From NCBI RefSeq assembly GCF_003119115.1, contig NZ_CP022365.1:62001-126000 (forward strand): DNA of 64,000 bases, in the 5' to 3' direction. Positions within the stretch are counted from its first letter, which is position 1. Each line of letters begins with the position of its first letter. This DNA comes from Azospirillum sp. TSH58. Its GTDB lineage: Bacteria; Pseudomonadota; Alphaproteobacteria; Azospirillales; Azospirillaceae. A model generated the notes under the pieces. That model searched no databases and was not told the DNA's origin. It saw only the letters and a program-made list of their open reading frames with translations. Positions 1-8,571 of this stretch are shown here, piece by piece. The translations under genes and the position numbers were made by a program.

Positions 1-2718
1 GAACGTTTCGGCGATCAGGCTGCAAGCCGCCTGCAGCAGGGCGCCCATGGCCTCGTCGCCCAACGCCTTGCGGCCCAGGTCGGCGACCAGCTTCTGCTGC
101 CGGACCCGCCCGGCGAGGATGGCGGCGGTGCGCTTCAGCGCCGTGACGTCGCTGAAGGTGATGACCGTCCCCTCGATCCGGTTGTCCTGGGTGCGGTAGG
201 GATGGACCCGGCGCAGCAGCGTGTTGCCGCTCTCGGTCCGCACCTCGCGTTCCAGGGGCGACAGGGTGTCGAGGACCTTGCGGACATCGTCCATCAGTTC
301 CGGATCGTTGAAATGGCGCGACACGTCGGTGATCGGCCGCCCGATGTCCGTCGGGATGAGCGAGAACAGGCGCGTCGCCGGGGCCGTGAAGCGCTTGATC
401 CGCAGATCGGGCGACAGGAACAGCGTGGCGATGTCGGTGCTGGTCAGCAGGTTGGTCAGGTCGTTGGTCGCCGATTCCAGCTCGTCGACCTTCTCGTGGA
501 GCTGGCTGTTGAGCGTGCCGAGTTCCTCGTTCAGCGACTGCAGCTCCTCCTTCGAGGTCTCCATCTCCTCGTTGGAGGATTGCAGCTCCTCGTTGATCGA
601 CAGGATCTCCTCGTTGGCCACGCGCAGGGCCTCGTTCGACGCCTCCAACTCCAGAATGGTGGCGCTCAGGTCCTCGCGGGTCACCCTCAGCTCGTGTTCG
701 AGCTGCTCGACGACGGAGGCTTCGACGGACGCCTGCAGGTCGTCGGCGCCCCCGCCGCCGGCCGGGGATGTCGGCTCCATCACCGCGTCCCGGACGAAGG
801 TGACCAGCAGCAGGTCCTCCCGCGCCTGCGGCGGGCGGACCGGGGCCACGGTGACGGTGAGCAGGGACAGCACGCCGCCCCGCGTCTGCCGGACCCTGCT
901 GACGGTCACCCGCTGCCCCGACTCCAGGGCGCGCTTCACGGCGCCGCGCACCTTCAGGCGCAGGTCGCCGCGCATCATGGCCATCAGGTCCTGCGGCATC
1001 TCCCCGGTCGGCAGATCGAGGAAATCGCTGGTCGGGCCGTACAGGTAGAGGATGCGGTGCTGCTGGTCGATCAGCACGGCCGCGGGCGCATAGGCGAGCA
1101 GCAGCGCGTGCCGGGTGATCTCGGCCGGGCTGACCCGCGCCGTGACGGGCGGCACCGGGATCGTCCCCAACGACACGCCGGCGGGTCGCGGCAGGGCCGG
1201 GCTGTACCGGCGGCCGTTGCCGAGCTTGCGGTACAGGCGCCATTTCTTGGACAGCGGCGCGAACAGGTCGGTGCGGTGACCGATGGTCTCGGCCGATCCC
1301 AGGAACAGGCCGCCGCCGTCGTCCAGGCCGAAATGAAACAGGTCGAGGATCGACCGCTGGACCTTCGGGTCGATGTAGATCAGGACGTTGCGGCAACTGA
1401 TCAGGTCGAGATTGGAAAAGGGCGGGTCGCTGATCATGTTCTGAACGGCGAAGGTGACCGTTTCCCGCAGCGTCCGGTTGACCTTGTAACCGGCATCGAC
1501 GCGGGTGAAGAAGCGGGCCAGCCGTTCCGCCGAGACATCGACCGCGATGGTTTCCGGGTAGACGCCGGTTCGTGCGACGTCCAGCGCGTGCACGTCGATG
1601 TCGGTGCCGAACACCTTGACGTCGCAGGATCGGTTCGCCGCCACGCAGGCTTCCATCAGAAGCATGGCGATGGAGTAGACCTCCTCGCCGGTGGCGCAGC
1701 CGGGGACCCAGACCCGGATCGGCCGGTCGGAGCCGCGGCTTCGCACCAGCGGGCCGAAAATGACCTCGTTGAGGACGTCGAAGGCTTCCGGATCGCGGAA
1801 GAAGCGGGTCACGCTGATCAGGATGTCGCGCGACAGCTGCTCGACCTCGCCGGGATGGGTTCCCAGGAACTCGCGGTAGTGGCGCATGCTGTCGATCTGG
1901 TGGATGCCCATGCGCCGTTCGATGCGGCGCACCAGCGTGCGCGTCTTGTAGGCCCGGTAGTCGTGGCGGCTCCGCGCCCGCATCAGTTCGAGAATGTGGT
2001 CGAAGTCCTCCCCGTCGGATTGGGGGACTTCGGATCGGGAATCGTCGTCGTCCCCGCCGCCGTCGCGGACGTAGGGCTGGCGGACGTAGCGGAGCAGCGC
2101 CTCGGCCATCCGCTCCGGAGGCAGCACGTAATCGGCCAGACCGGTCGCGATCGCGCTGCTCGGCATGCCCTCGAACGCCGCCGTCGCGGGGTCCTGGACG
2201 ACGACCAGCCCGCCGCACTCCTTGACCGCCTTCAACCCGGTCGTGCCGTCGGCCCCCGACCCGGACAGCACGACGCAGATGGCGCCCTGCGTCCACTCGG
2301 AGGCCAGGGACCGGAAGAAGACGTCGATCGGCAGCGCGGCCGCTTCGTTCGCCGCCGTGCCGAGGGCGAAGCGCCCCCGTGTCATGGACAGCGTCCGGCC
2401 CGCCGGAGCGACGTAGATGTGGTCCGCCTCGACCGGCATTCCGTCCTCGGCCGTGCGGACCGGCAACGGCGTGGCCTTTTCCAGCAGATCGACCATCAAC
2501 CGTTCGTTGTTCGGCGTGCGGTGCTGAAGGACGACCAGGGCAAGCCCGCTCGCCTCCGGGACGGCCTGCAGCAGGGCGGTGATGGCTTTCAACCCGCCCG
2601 CCGACGCGCCGATCCCGACGACGGCGACCGGTCCGCCCGAACGCGTGACCGGCGTGGCTTTCCCAGGACCGGTTTGCGCGTCGTCCTGCCCGGTGAGGTC
2701 GCTGGGAGCGGTCATCAT
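1..2718 (-). CDS. CheB-CheR-PAS hybrid sensor protein (5' part, runs off the left edge)
   Basis: The first 200 residues or so are a CheB-type methylesterase domain, with the GASAGG motif near the N-terminus and a GSGADGT motif further on. A CheR-type methyltransferase domain follows, with the motif PGCATGEE and the sequence SCRNVLIY. Next comes a glutamate-rich coiled coil and a PAS domain (ITFSDVT). The frame is still open at base 1, so a kinase or GAF module is probably missing. There are two adjacent ATG codons (2718 and 2715). Such fusions link receptor-type methylation/demethylation chemistry to a histidine kinase in the cytoplasm. The receiver domain of classical CheB is absent. No other chemotaxis gene lies in the window, so this is probably a stand-alone signalling protein rather than part of a che operon. 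Confidence 0.88.
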   Translation of the reverse strand, partial: MMTAPSDLTGQDDAQTGPGKATPVTRSGGPVAVVGIGASAGGLKAITALLQAVPEASGLALVVLQHRTPNNERLMVDLLEKATPLPVRTAEDGMPVEADHIYVAPAGRTLSMTRGRFALGTAANEAAALPIDVFFRSLASEWTQGAICVVLSGSGADGTTGLKAVKECGGLVVVQDPATAAFEGMPSSAIATGLADYVLPPERMAEALLRYVRQPYVRDGGGDDDDSRSEVPQSDGEDFDHILELMRARSRHDYRAYKTRTLVRRIERRMGIHQIDSMRHYREFLGTHPGEVEQLSRDILISVTRFFRDPEAFDVLNEVIFGPLVRSRGSDRPIRVWVPGCATGEEVYSIAMLLMEACVAANRSCDVKVFGTDIDVHALDVARTGVYPETIAVDVSAERLARFFTRVDAGYKVNRTLRETVTFAVQNMISDPPFSNLDLISCRNVLIYIDPKVQRSILDLFHFGLDDGGGLFLGSAETIGHRTDLFAPLSKKWRLYRKLGNGRRYSPALPRPAGVSLGTIPVPPVTARVSPAEITRHALLLAYAPAAVLIDQQHRILYLYGPTSDFLDLPTGEMPQDLMAMMRGDLRLKVRGAVKRALESGQRVTVSRVRQTRGGVLSLLTVTVAPVRPPQAREDLLLVTFVRDAVMEPTSPAGGGGADDLQASVEASVVEQLEHELRVTREDLSATILELEASNEALRVANEEILSINEELQSSNEEMETSKEELQSLNEELGTLNSQLHEKVDELESATNDLTNLLTSTDIATLFLSPDLRIKRFTAPATRLFSLIPTDIGRPITDVSRHFNDPELMDDVRKVLDTLSPLEREVRTESGNTLLRRVHPYRTQDNRIEGTVITFSDVTALKRTAAILAGRVRQQKLVADLGRKALGDEAMGALLQAACSLIAETF

Positions 2719-3219
2719 GTCCTCAAGTCCGCCGAACGGGACCCGCGCCCCAAGACCTCGGCATTGTGCGTTTCCAGCTTGCGATTCGAACGGCGCATTG
2801 ATCAGCTGTCGGTATCCAAGCCGGCGGGGCCGTCGACAAACGAGTCAAAAGAGCCGGCATCGCAGGGACGTTGGAATTCAGCGCGTCTTCGCTAGGAAAG
2901 TCAACAAGCGTACGTCGTATTTCAGAGGCGCCGCTCGACTTTCATGGGAATTATTTCCCGATCCGCGAAGCGTCGACGAGACGCCCAATGGTTGCGAAGA
3001 TTCCCGAGGAGTGTCCTGCGCCGACGGGACGTTTTTTTCCTGAACCGGAAGGGCGATCACCAGCCCTGGCCTCGATGGACACTTGGCATGCCGCCGTTGC
3101 TCCCGGCCGGTACGGTGATGCGACCGGCTGTGGCTATGGAGCGCGATCCGTGGTGCGCGATCCGTCTTGGGCCTTGGCCGGCGCGGCGATGGGGAGGCGA
3201 TGGAAATCGACTGTCGCCG
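2719..3219. other. Intergenic stretch, no gene supported
   Basis: About 500 bases lie between the start of the CheB-CheR hybrid and the 3' end of the recombinase gene. Short open frames exist on both strands, but none has a convincing ribosome-binding site or coding bias. The part next to the hybrid gene (about 2830-2950) is less GC-rich and probably holds its promoter. One minus-strand candidate is TTGACT, 17 bases, then CTGAAT; the -10 match is weak and I do not call it. Confidence 0.5.
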
Positions 3220-4194
3220 TTATGGGGTGCCTCTCAGGCTTTTGAGCGATTTGGGCGGACGGCCGCGCCGGCGAGGCGCTTCCGGTGCGGGAAGCGGCCG
3301 GTCTTCCAGAAGGCCCTGGGCGACGGCCTGCGCCAGCAGGTTCTGCACCGACGAGACCGACCAGCGCGTTTCCCCGCGGGGCGTCCGGCAACGCAGCTCT
3401 TCAAGATGCCGGGCAATGTTGGTCAGGGTTGGGTTGCCCAGCGTCCTCACCGCCGAGGCGACCAGGGTGACGAGATCGTCGCTGTCCCGCCGCCGCGGCG
3501 TACGTTCCAGCACCCGGTCGTCCACGAACCCGTCGCGCGCGAGGCGACGCACGGCGCGCGCCAGGGCCGCTCCGGTCCAAGGGCCGCCGTCGGGACGCCG
3601 CGAGCCATTTCTGGCCAGGCTGCGGGCCACGGTCGCCCAGGAATAGGCGGGGCGCATCGCGCGGACGTGAGGCAGGATGTCGTCGGCCACCCGCAGCACA
3701 TCGGCGTCGCGTCGCGCCTCGCGGGCGTCGTTGACGGCGCGCACCGCCGACGCGGACCGGAAGCGCAGGCCTGGATTGCCGCCGATCCGGCCACGCTCCC
3801 TGGCCGCCTTCAGCCCGGCCTTGGTGCGCTCGCGAATGAGCGCGCGTTCGAACTCGGCCACCGCGCCGAGGATCTGCAAGGTGAAGCGGCCTTGCGGGCT
3901 GGTGGTGTCGATGGGATCGCCCAGCGAGCGGAAGCCCGCCCCTTGGGCGTCGAGGGCCTCGATGATCTCCAGAAGGTGGGCGAGCGAGCGGGCCAGCCGG
4001 TCGATGCGCACGACGACCAGCACGTCGCCGGCGCGGCAGCGCGCGATGGCACGCTTCAGCTCCGGGCGTGACCGGTCGCCGCCGGACCCATGCTCCCGGT
4101 GGATCGTCGAGCAGCCGGCCGCCTTCAGAGCGTCGAGCTGCGGGTCGGTGGTCTGCTCGTCGGTCGACACGCGGGCGTACCCGATCAGCGCCAT
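3220..4194 (-). CDS. Serine recombinase (resolvase/invertase family) with extended C-terminus
   Basis: The N-terminal 140 residues are a resolvase/invertase catalytic domain: GYARVST with the nucleophile Ser10, the DRLARS motif, and the region ending in GRFTLQILGAVAEFER. Classical resolvases are about 190 residues; this protein is 324. The extra C-terminus holds two similar segments (about residues 185-225 and 255-295) that each read as a helix-turn-helix module of the kind that follows the catalytic domain in this family, with an I/V-A-R-x-L core and a later W-x-x-x-x-V/L pattern. It ends in a basic RRRGRPPK tail. It probably catalyses site-specific recombination. The nearest candidate site is the inverted repeat 57 bases upstream. 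No transposase accompanies it, so it may be a lone resolvase or the remains of an integrated element. Confidence 0.85.
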   Translation of the reverse strand: MALIGYARVSTDEQTTDPQLDALKAAGCSTIHREHGSGGDRSRPELKRAIARCRAGDVLVVVRIDRLARSLAHLLEIIEALDAQGAGFRSLGDPIDTTSPQGRFTLQILGAVAEFERALIRERTKAGLKAARERGRIGGNPGLRFRSASAVRAVNDAREARRDADVLRVADDILPHVRAMRPAYSWATVARSLARNGSRRPDGGPWTGAALARAVRRLARDGFVDDRVLERTPRRRDSDDLVTLVASAVRTLGNPTLTNIARHLEELRCRTPRGETRWSVSSVQNLLAQAVAQGLLEDRPLPAPEAPRRRGRPPKSLKSLRGTP

Positions 4195-4250
4195 GGCTTC
4201 GTCTCCGGTGACCGGCGCCTTTCGAACGGGAAGAGCGCCCTTGCCGGGTC

Positions 4251-4296
4251 ATTTTACCAAAAAAGCAGACGGTACCTAACGGCCGTTTGGTAAAAT
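4251..4296. promoter_or_regulatory. Perfect 11-bp inverted repeat upstream of the serine recombinase (candidate crossover site or operator)
   Basis: ATTTTACCAAA (4251-4261) is repeated exactly in inverted orientation as TTTGGTAAAAT (4286-4296). The 24-base spacer has the palindrome GGTACC (4271-4276) exactly at its centre. The site is AT-rich in a GC-rich background and lies 57 bases before the recombinase start codon. Serine resolvases commonly bind and cut dyad sites next to their own gene, so it may serve as both recombination site and promoter operator. Function is inferred from position and symmetry only. Confidence 0.55.
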
Positions 4297-5286
4297 ATCT
4301 GGGCGTCGTGGGCCGCCGTGCGCTCCGCTGATCGATTGGAGCCGTCAGCCGGGGCGAGACAAGATGCCAAGCGGCGCCGGCCTCCAAAGCGTTGGGGCAT
4401 CAGGCAAGGAACGCCTCCAGGCGGACCGTATCTTGATCTGTCTTCCTGAAAGAACGTCGGCTTTTCAACGACATGGAGCGATGTCCCGCGCGCCGACGGG
4501 GAGCTTTTCGCATGAACCGCCCGCATGTCGCACGAACCATCCGACGGTGTCGCCGAAATGGGAGGGCTTTGCGCGGCAGGCCTCCCGCAAACCAGCTTGC
4601 CAAATGGCACCTCGCACTCGGAAGTGAACGGCTGGATGACTATCATCGCGATGTGGCCGACCCAGCGCCCCGGATGGTTGCCTGCTTCAAAGATTGATGG
4701 CTGCCGAGGACAGCAAGATCGATGCGGCCGGACGCGCCTTCGCCGCCGCCCTCGACCGGCTCAAGCGCTGACAGACCCTGAACTGAACCACCTGACAACG
4801 ACCTCCGCTCTTGAAGCCAATGCGGCGGATCCACGCCTCGGCAGTCCTGCGCCGCGTGCGATGGGATGCGGAAGCGATGTCCGGGATGAGCGTCATGATC
4901 GCGGCGAAGGCGCAGAAGGCTGCGGCCTGGTCGGGGGGCTTAGCGCGAAGGAGAGGGTGGCGCATCCGTGTCACCGCCGCCGCCCGCCGCGCCTTCGAAA
5001 TACGCTCCGGCAATATCGATTGCGCCCGTTCCTCACCGCACGAGGCGTCGATCCATCCAAAGGACTTAAGTTGTCCTAAAGTGATGGTTCTGATGAAGGC
5101 CTCCATATGGAATGGATATCAATAGAACTGGCGTTTTTTATGAGGAGTAGGAGTTATTCCTTATTAGGAACTTGCGGGAATATGCCTTGGGAATTCATGT
5201 CATAGGAAGTCGCACGCTTTGCCATATACGCGGGCGGGGCGCCCGGTCATCCCAACGATCACAACAAAATTTACGGAGAGTTTCCC
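4297..5286. other. Gene-poor stretch with decayed coding sequence
   Basis: Nearly 1 kb has no gene I can support. A short frame at 4697-4771 (24 codons, plus strand) has good GC3 and an alanine-rich helical C-terminal look, suggesting the 3' end of a lost gene. Frames on both strands between 4800 and 5110 match nothing I recognise and have poor codon bias. The last 180 bases are more AT-rich and contain the imperfect dyad around 5152-5171; they probably hold the promoter of the RTX gene at 5287. Decay next to a serine recombinase fits an old integration scar. Confidence 0.4.
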
Positions 5287-8163
5287 TTGAACGAAGTCAT
5301 CATCGCGGACGCTGGGCTTGAGGATCTCGACGGGCTGCTCAGCCACCGCCGTCCCGACGTTCAGGTTACGCTCGTCTCCGCCACCGACGATGGCCATGCC
5401 GTGCTGGCCGCCGCCCTCGCCGCCCGTCCGTCCGTCCTGCATCTGGTCGCCCATGGCGAGCCGGGACGGGTCCTGCTGGGCGCCCAGCCGCTGGACGCGC
5501 GGTCGCTGCTCGACCGCTCCTGGCCGGACGCGCGCGGCACCGAGATCCACCTCCACGCCTGCCACGCCGGCGCGGGCGCCGAGGGCCGCCTTCTCCTCGA
5601 CCGGCTGGCCGCCGCCACGGGCGCCGCGGTCGCGGCCTCCTCGGGTCCCGTCGGTCCGGCGGCGCGCGGCGCCTCCTGGAAGCTCGACGTGCGCACCGCG
5701 CCGGTGTTTACCCCCTCCCCCTTCGCCGGGGTCGAGGGCGCCGGCGCGCGCGGCTGGGCTCATGAACTGGCCGTGACCGGCACCCCGACCGACGGCAACG
5801 ACACGCTGACCAGCGATGACGCCGCGGACAACATCGCTGGCGGCGCGGGCAACGATATCCTGATCGGCAACGGCGGCAACGACACGCTGATCGGCGGCAT
5901 CGGCCACGACACCATGGACGGCGGCGCGGGGGCCGACGTGTTCGACGGCGGCGACGGCTTCGACGTCGTCACCTACGAGAACGCCACCTCCGGCATGGTC
6001 ATCGACATCGGCAACCCGGCGAACAGCACGGGCGACGCCGCCGGTGACACCTTTACTGGCATCGAGCGCTGGATCGGCTCCAACTACGCCGACACCATGG
6101 TGGCCGGCAACGACCCCGTGTGGTTCTGGGGGCACGCGGGCGACGACGTGGAGATCGGCGGCGCCGGCAACGACACGATGGAGAGCGGCGACGGCAACGA
6201 CACCGTCTATGGCGGCGCCGGTGACGACCAGATCTACAGCCGCGCCGACAACGACGTGCTCTACGGCGAGGACGGCAACGATCTGATCTACGGCGGCTGG
6301 GGCAACGACATGCTCGACGGCGGCGCCGGCAACGACACCCTGTTCGGTGAAGGGGACGCCGACACCATCAACGGCGGCGATGGCGACGACAGCCTGGACG
6401 GCGGCCAGGGCAACGATCTGATGAACGGCGGCGCCGGCAACGACACGCTGATCGGCGGCATCGGCCACGACACCATGGAGGGCGGCGCCGGTGCCGACGT
6501 GTTCGACGGCGGCGACGGCTTCGACGAGGTGACCTACGCCAACGCCACCTCGGGCGTCGTGCTGGATCTGCGCAATCCGGCGAACAGCACCGGCGACGCC
6601 GCGGGCGACACCTTCACCAACATCGAGCGCTGGATCGGCAGCGAGTTCGACGACCGGCTGGTCGGCAACGACGACGGCGTCTGGTTCTGGGGCCATGGCG
6701 GCAACGATGTCGAGATCGGCGGCGCCGGCAACGACACGATGGAAAGCGGTATCGGCAACGACACGATCTACGGCGGCGGCGGCGACGACCGGGCCTTCGG
6801 ACGGGCCGACGACGACATGCTGTACGGCGAGGCCGGCAACGACCTGCTGGCCGGCGGCGGCGGCAACGACATGCTCGACGGCGGCACCGGCAACGACACG
6901 CTGATCGGCGACTGGGGCGTCGACACGATGATCGGCGGCGACGGCGACGACGTCTTCTACAGCGGCGCGCACGACCCCCTGCCGGAGGCCGACATCATCC
7001 AGGGCGGTGCCGGCAACGACACCTTCATCATCGCCGCGCAGAGCGACGCCGGCACGGTCTCCTACGACGGCGGCGACGGCACCGACACGCTGCGCATCAG
7101 CTCCGACAACGTCGCCGATCCGGAAAACAAGATCACCACGGCGACGCCGCAGATCGACATCTCCGGCATGACCCTGACCAGCGTGGAGAGGCTGGAACTG
7201 GTCGGCAGCGTCCGCCACACGGTGACGATGACCGCCGCCCAGGCCAACGGCTTCGCCAGCATCACCGGCGCCACCGGCGGCGACGTCTTCTCCATCACGG
7301 GCACGGCGATGGCCGGCGCGGTGACCGCCGGCAACGGCAGCCAGCTCGGCGCCGGGCAGGCGCAGGCGGAGACGGTGAACGGGGTCACCTACCTGCGCAT
7401 CGGCACCGATGCCACGGCGGGCGCCGACGTGACGCTGCGCTTCGCCGGCGGCTTCACGGCGGACCAGTTCCAGGTCAGCGGCAGCGGGATCACTCTGAGC
7501 GGGACCCCCTCGAACCCGCCGACCACGGAGCCGCCGACCACCACCCCGCCGACGACCGAGCCGCCGACCACGACGCCCCCGACGACGGAACCGCCGACCA
7601 CCACCCCGCCGGTCGACGATCGTCCTTCGACCGCCATGCAGCGCATCGTGGACGGCGTGACGGAGGACGTGAAGGCCTACGCCTATGAAGGCCCGGTTTC
7701 CACCCTGCAATGGACCTTCCTGGGCGACTCCCGCGGCGAGGTGCTGGGCGGATCGGACGGCAACGACTTCCTGAACCTGCTGGGCGGCGACGACGCGGCC
7801 GCGGGCGGGGCCGGCGACGACGTGCTGGACGGCGGCTCGGGCTCCAACTGGCTGATCGGCGGCTCGGGCAAGGACACCTTCTTCGTCGACGGCCGCGGCA
7901 CGGAGGTCACCTGGTCCACCGTCACCGACCTGGAGCAGGGCGAGTGGTCCACCCTCTGGGGCTACAAGGAAGGCACCTCCACGCTGCGCTGGGAGGAGAT
8001 GGACGGCGCCGAGGGCTACAAGGGCGCGACGGTCCATTGCGACATCGACGGCAACGGCACCATCGACGCCAGCATGACCTTCGCCGGCAAGTCCGTGGGC
8101 GCCATGACCATGACGACGGGCACCATGGGCGATCAGAACTACATCGCCTTCATCAGCCTGTGA
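5287..8163 (+). CDS. DUF4347-RTX secreted protein, copy 1
   Basis: A 958-residue protein. Residues 1-145 resemble DUF4347, with an AHG motif (His56) and an ACHAG motif (Cys92). From about residue 175 there are many calcium-binding RTX nonapeptides of the GGxGxD type, interrupted by two repeats of a non-RTX segment. A threonine-proline linker (about 744-775) and a C-terminal module (about 781-958) follow; the latter contains a last RTX cluster, a CDIDGNGTID motif and the ending YIAFISL. There is no N-terminal signal peptide, so type I secretion by a C-terminal signal is expected. The TTG start is chosen because GGAGAG lies 6 bases before it, and because the identical leader and TTG recur in copy 2. 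No ABC exporter genes are in the window. Confidence 0.85.
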   Translation: MNEVIIADAGLEDLDGLLSHRRPDVQVTLVSATDDGHAVLAAALAARPSVLHLVAHGEPGRVLLGAQPLDARSLLDRSWPDARGTEIHLHACHAGAGAEGRLLLDRLAAATGAAVAASSGPVGPAARGASWKLDVRTAPVFTPSPFAGVEGAGARGWAHELAVTGTPTDGNDTLTSDDAADNIAGGAGNDILIGNGGNDTLIGGIGHDTMDGGAGADVFDGGDGFDVVTYENATSGMVIDIGNPANSTGDAAGDTFTGIERWIGSNYADTMVAGNDPVWFWGHAGDDVEIGGAGNDTMESGDGNDTVYGGAGDDQIYSRADNDVLYGEDGNDLIYGGWGNDMLDGGAGNDTLFGEGDADTINGGDGDDSLDGGQGNDLMNGGAGNDTLIGGIGHDTMEGGAGADVFDGGDGFDEVTYANATSGVVLDLRNPANSTGDAAGDTFTNIERWIGSEFDDRLVGNDDGVWFWGHGGNDVEIGGAGNDTMESGIGNDTIYGGGGDDRAFGRADDDMLYGEAGNDLLAGGGGNDMLDGGTGNDTLIGDWGVDTMIGGDGDDVFYSGAHDPLPEADIIQGGAGNDTFIIAAQSDAGTVSYDGGDGTDTLRISSDNVADPENKITTATPQIDISGMTLTSVERLELVGSVRHTVTMTAAQANGFASITGATGGDVFSITGTAMAGAVTAGNGSQLGAGQAQAETVNGVTYLRIGTDATAGADVTLRFAGGFTADQFQVSGSGITLSGTPSNPPTTEPPTTTPPTTEPPTTTPPTTEPPTTTPPVDDRPSTAMQRIVDGVTEDVKAYAYEGPVSTLQWTFLGDSRGEVLGGSDGNDFLNLLGGDDAAAGGAGDDVLDGGSGSNWLIGGSGKDTFFVDGRGTEVTWSTVTDLEQGEWSTLWGYKEGTSTLRWEEMDGAEGYKGATVHCDIDGNGTIDASMTFAGKSVGAMTMTTGTMGDQNYIAFISL
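7516..7611 (+). repeat. Tandem PPTT(E/T) coding repeat, copy 1
   Basis: Thirty-two codons encode about six units of a five-residue Pro-Pro-Thr-Thr-Glu/Thr repeat, linking the RTX region to the C-terminal module. The DNA repeat is imperfect at third positions. The second RTX protein has a longer version, so unit number varies between copies. Confidence 0.85.
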
Positions 8164-8182
8164 TCTGAAGCGGTCCGAAACG

Positions 8183-8217
8183 CGCCGGCCTGGAGGATGA
8201 CTCCAGGCCGGCGTTTT
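8183..8217 (+). terminator. Rho-independent terminator after RTX copy 1
   Basis: A perfect 13-bp stem (8183-8195 with 8201-8213), a 5-base loop and the run TTTT lie 19 bases after the stop codon. Confidence 0.85.
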
Positions 8218-8571
8218 CTTGACGGCAGCGCCAGAGGCGGCACCCCGTCCGGATGGCCGGATCCCCCAAAATCGCAGATCCTCTCATCTCATTTTCCGCC
8301 TCTCCCCCTTGAAGTGTAATATCTGTGTCCGCGAGCCATATATACATGAAAAATCATAGGACGTTGAGATTCGCCTTTATCTTGCAAGATAACCCAACAA
8401 CTAAGTTTCATTGAAGACGACGTGTTATTTCTTCTTGGGCAATTGCAGAAACCATCTCCGAAAGCGCATGTGATTGGGTGTCGCGCTTCCCCGTATCCGC
8501 GAACCCCCGCAACCGCGAACAATGCGATCGGGCGCCCCAGCGATCACCACAGAATGCACGGAGAGTTTCCC
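8218..8571. other. Upstream region of RTX copy 2
   Basis: No gene seen. The stretch from 8300 to 8420 is AT-rich and probably holds the promoter of the second RTX gene. The last bases before the TTG start (GGAGAGTTTCCC) are identical to the leader of copy 1, so the duplication that made the pair included the translation start. Confidence 0.5.

Noticed and set aside
202..2895. 897-codon plus-strand frame over the CheB-CheR gene
   Set aside because: Arginine/glutamine-rich antisense frame produced by high GC3; the minus-strand frame has clear CheB, CheR and PAS motifs.
4697..4771. 24-codon gene with good GC3
   Set aside because: No ribosome-binding site and too short; more likely the tail of a lost gene.
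5800..7010. Regular short repeats that could suggest CRISPR
   Set aside because: They are in-frame 27-base RTX coding repeats, with no spacers of constant length and no cas genes.
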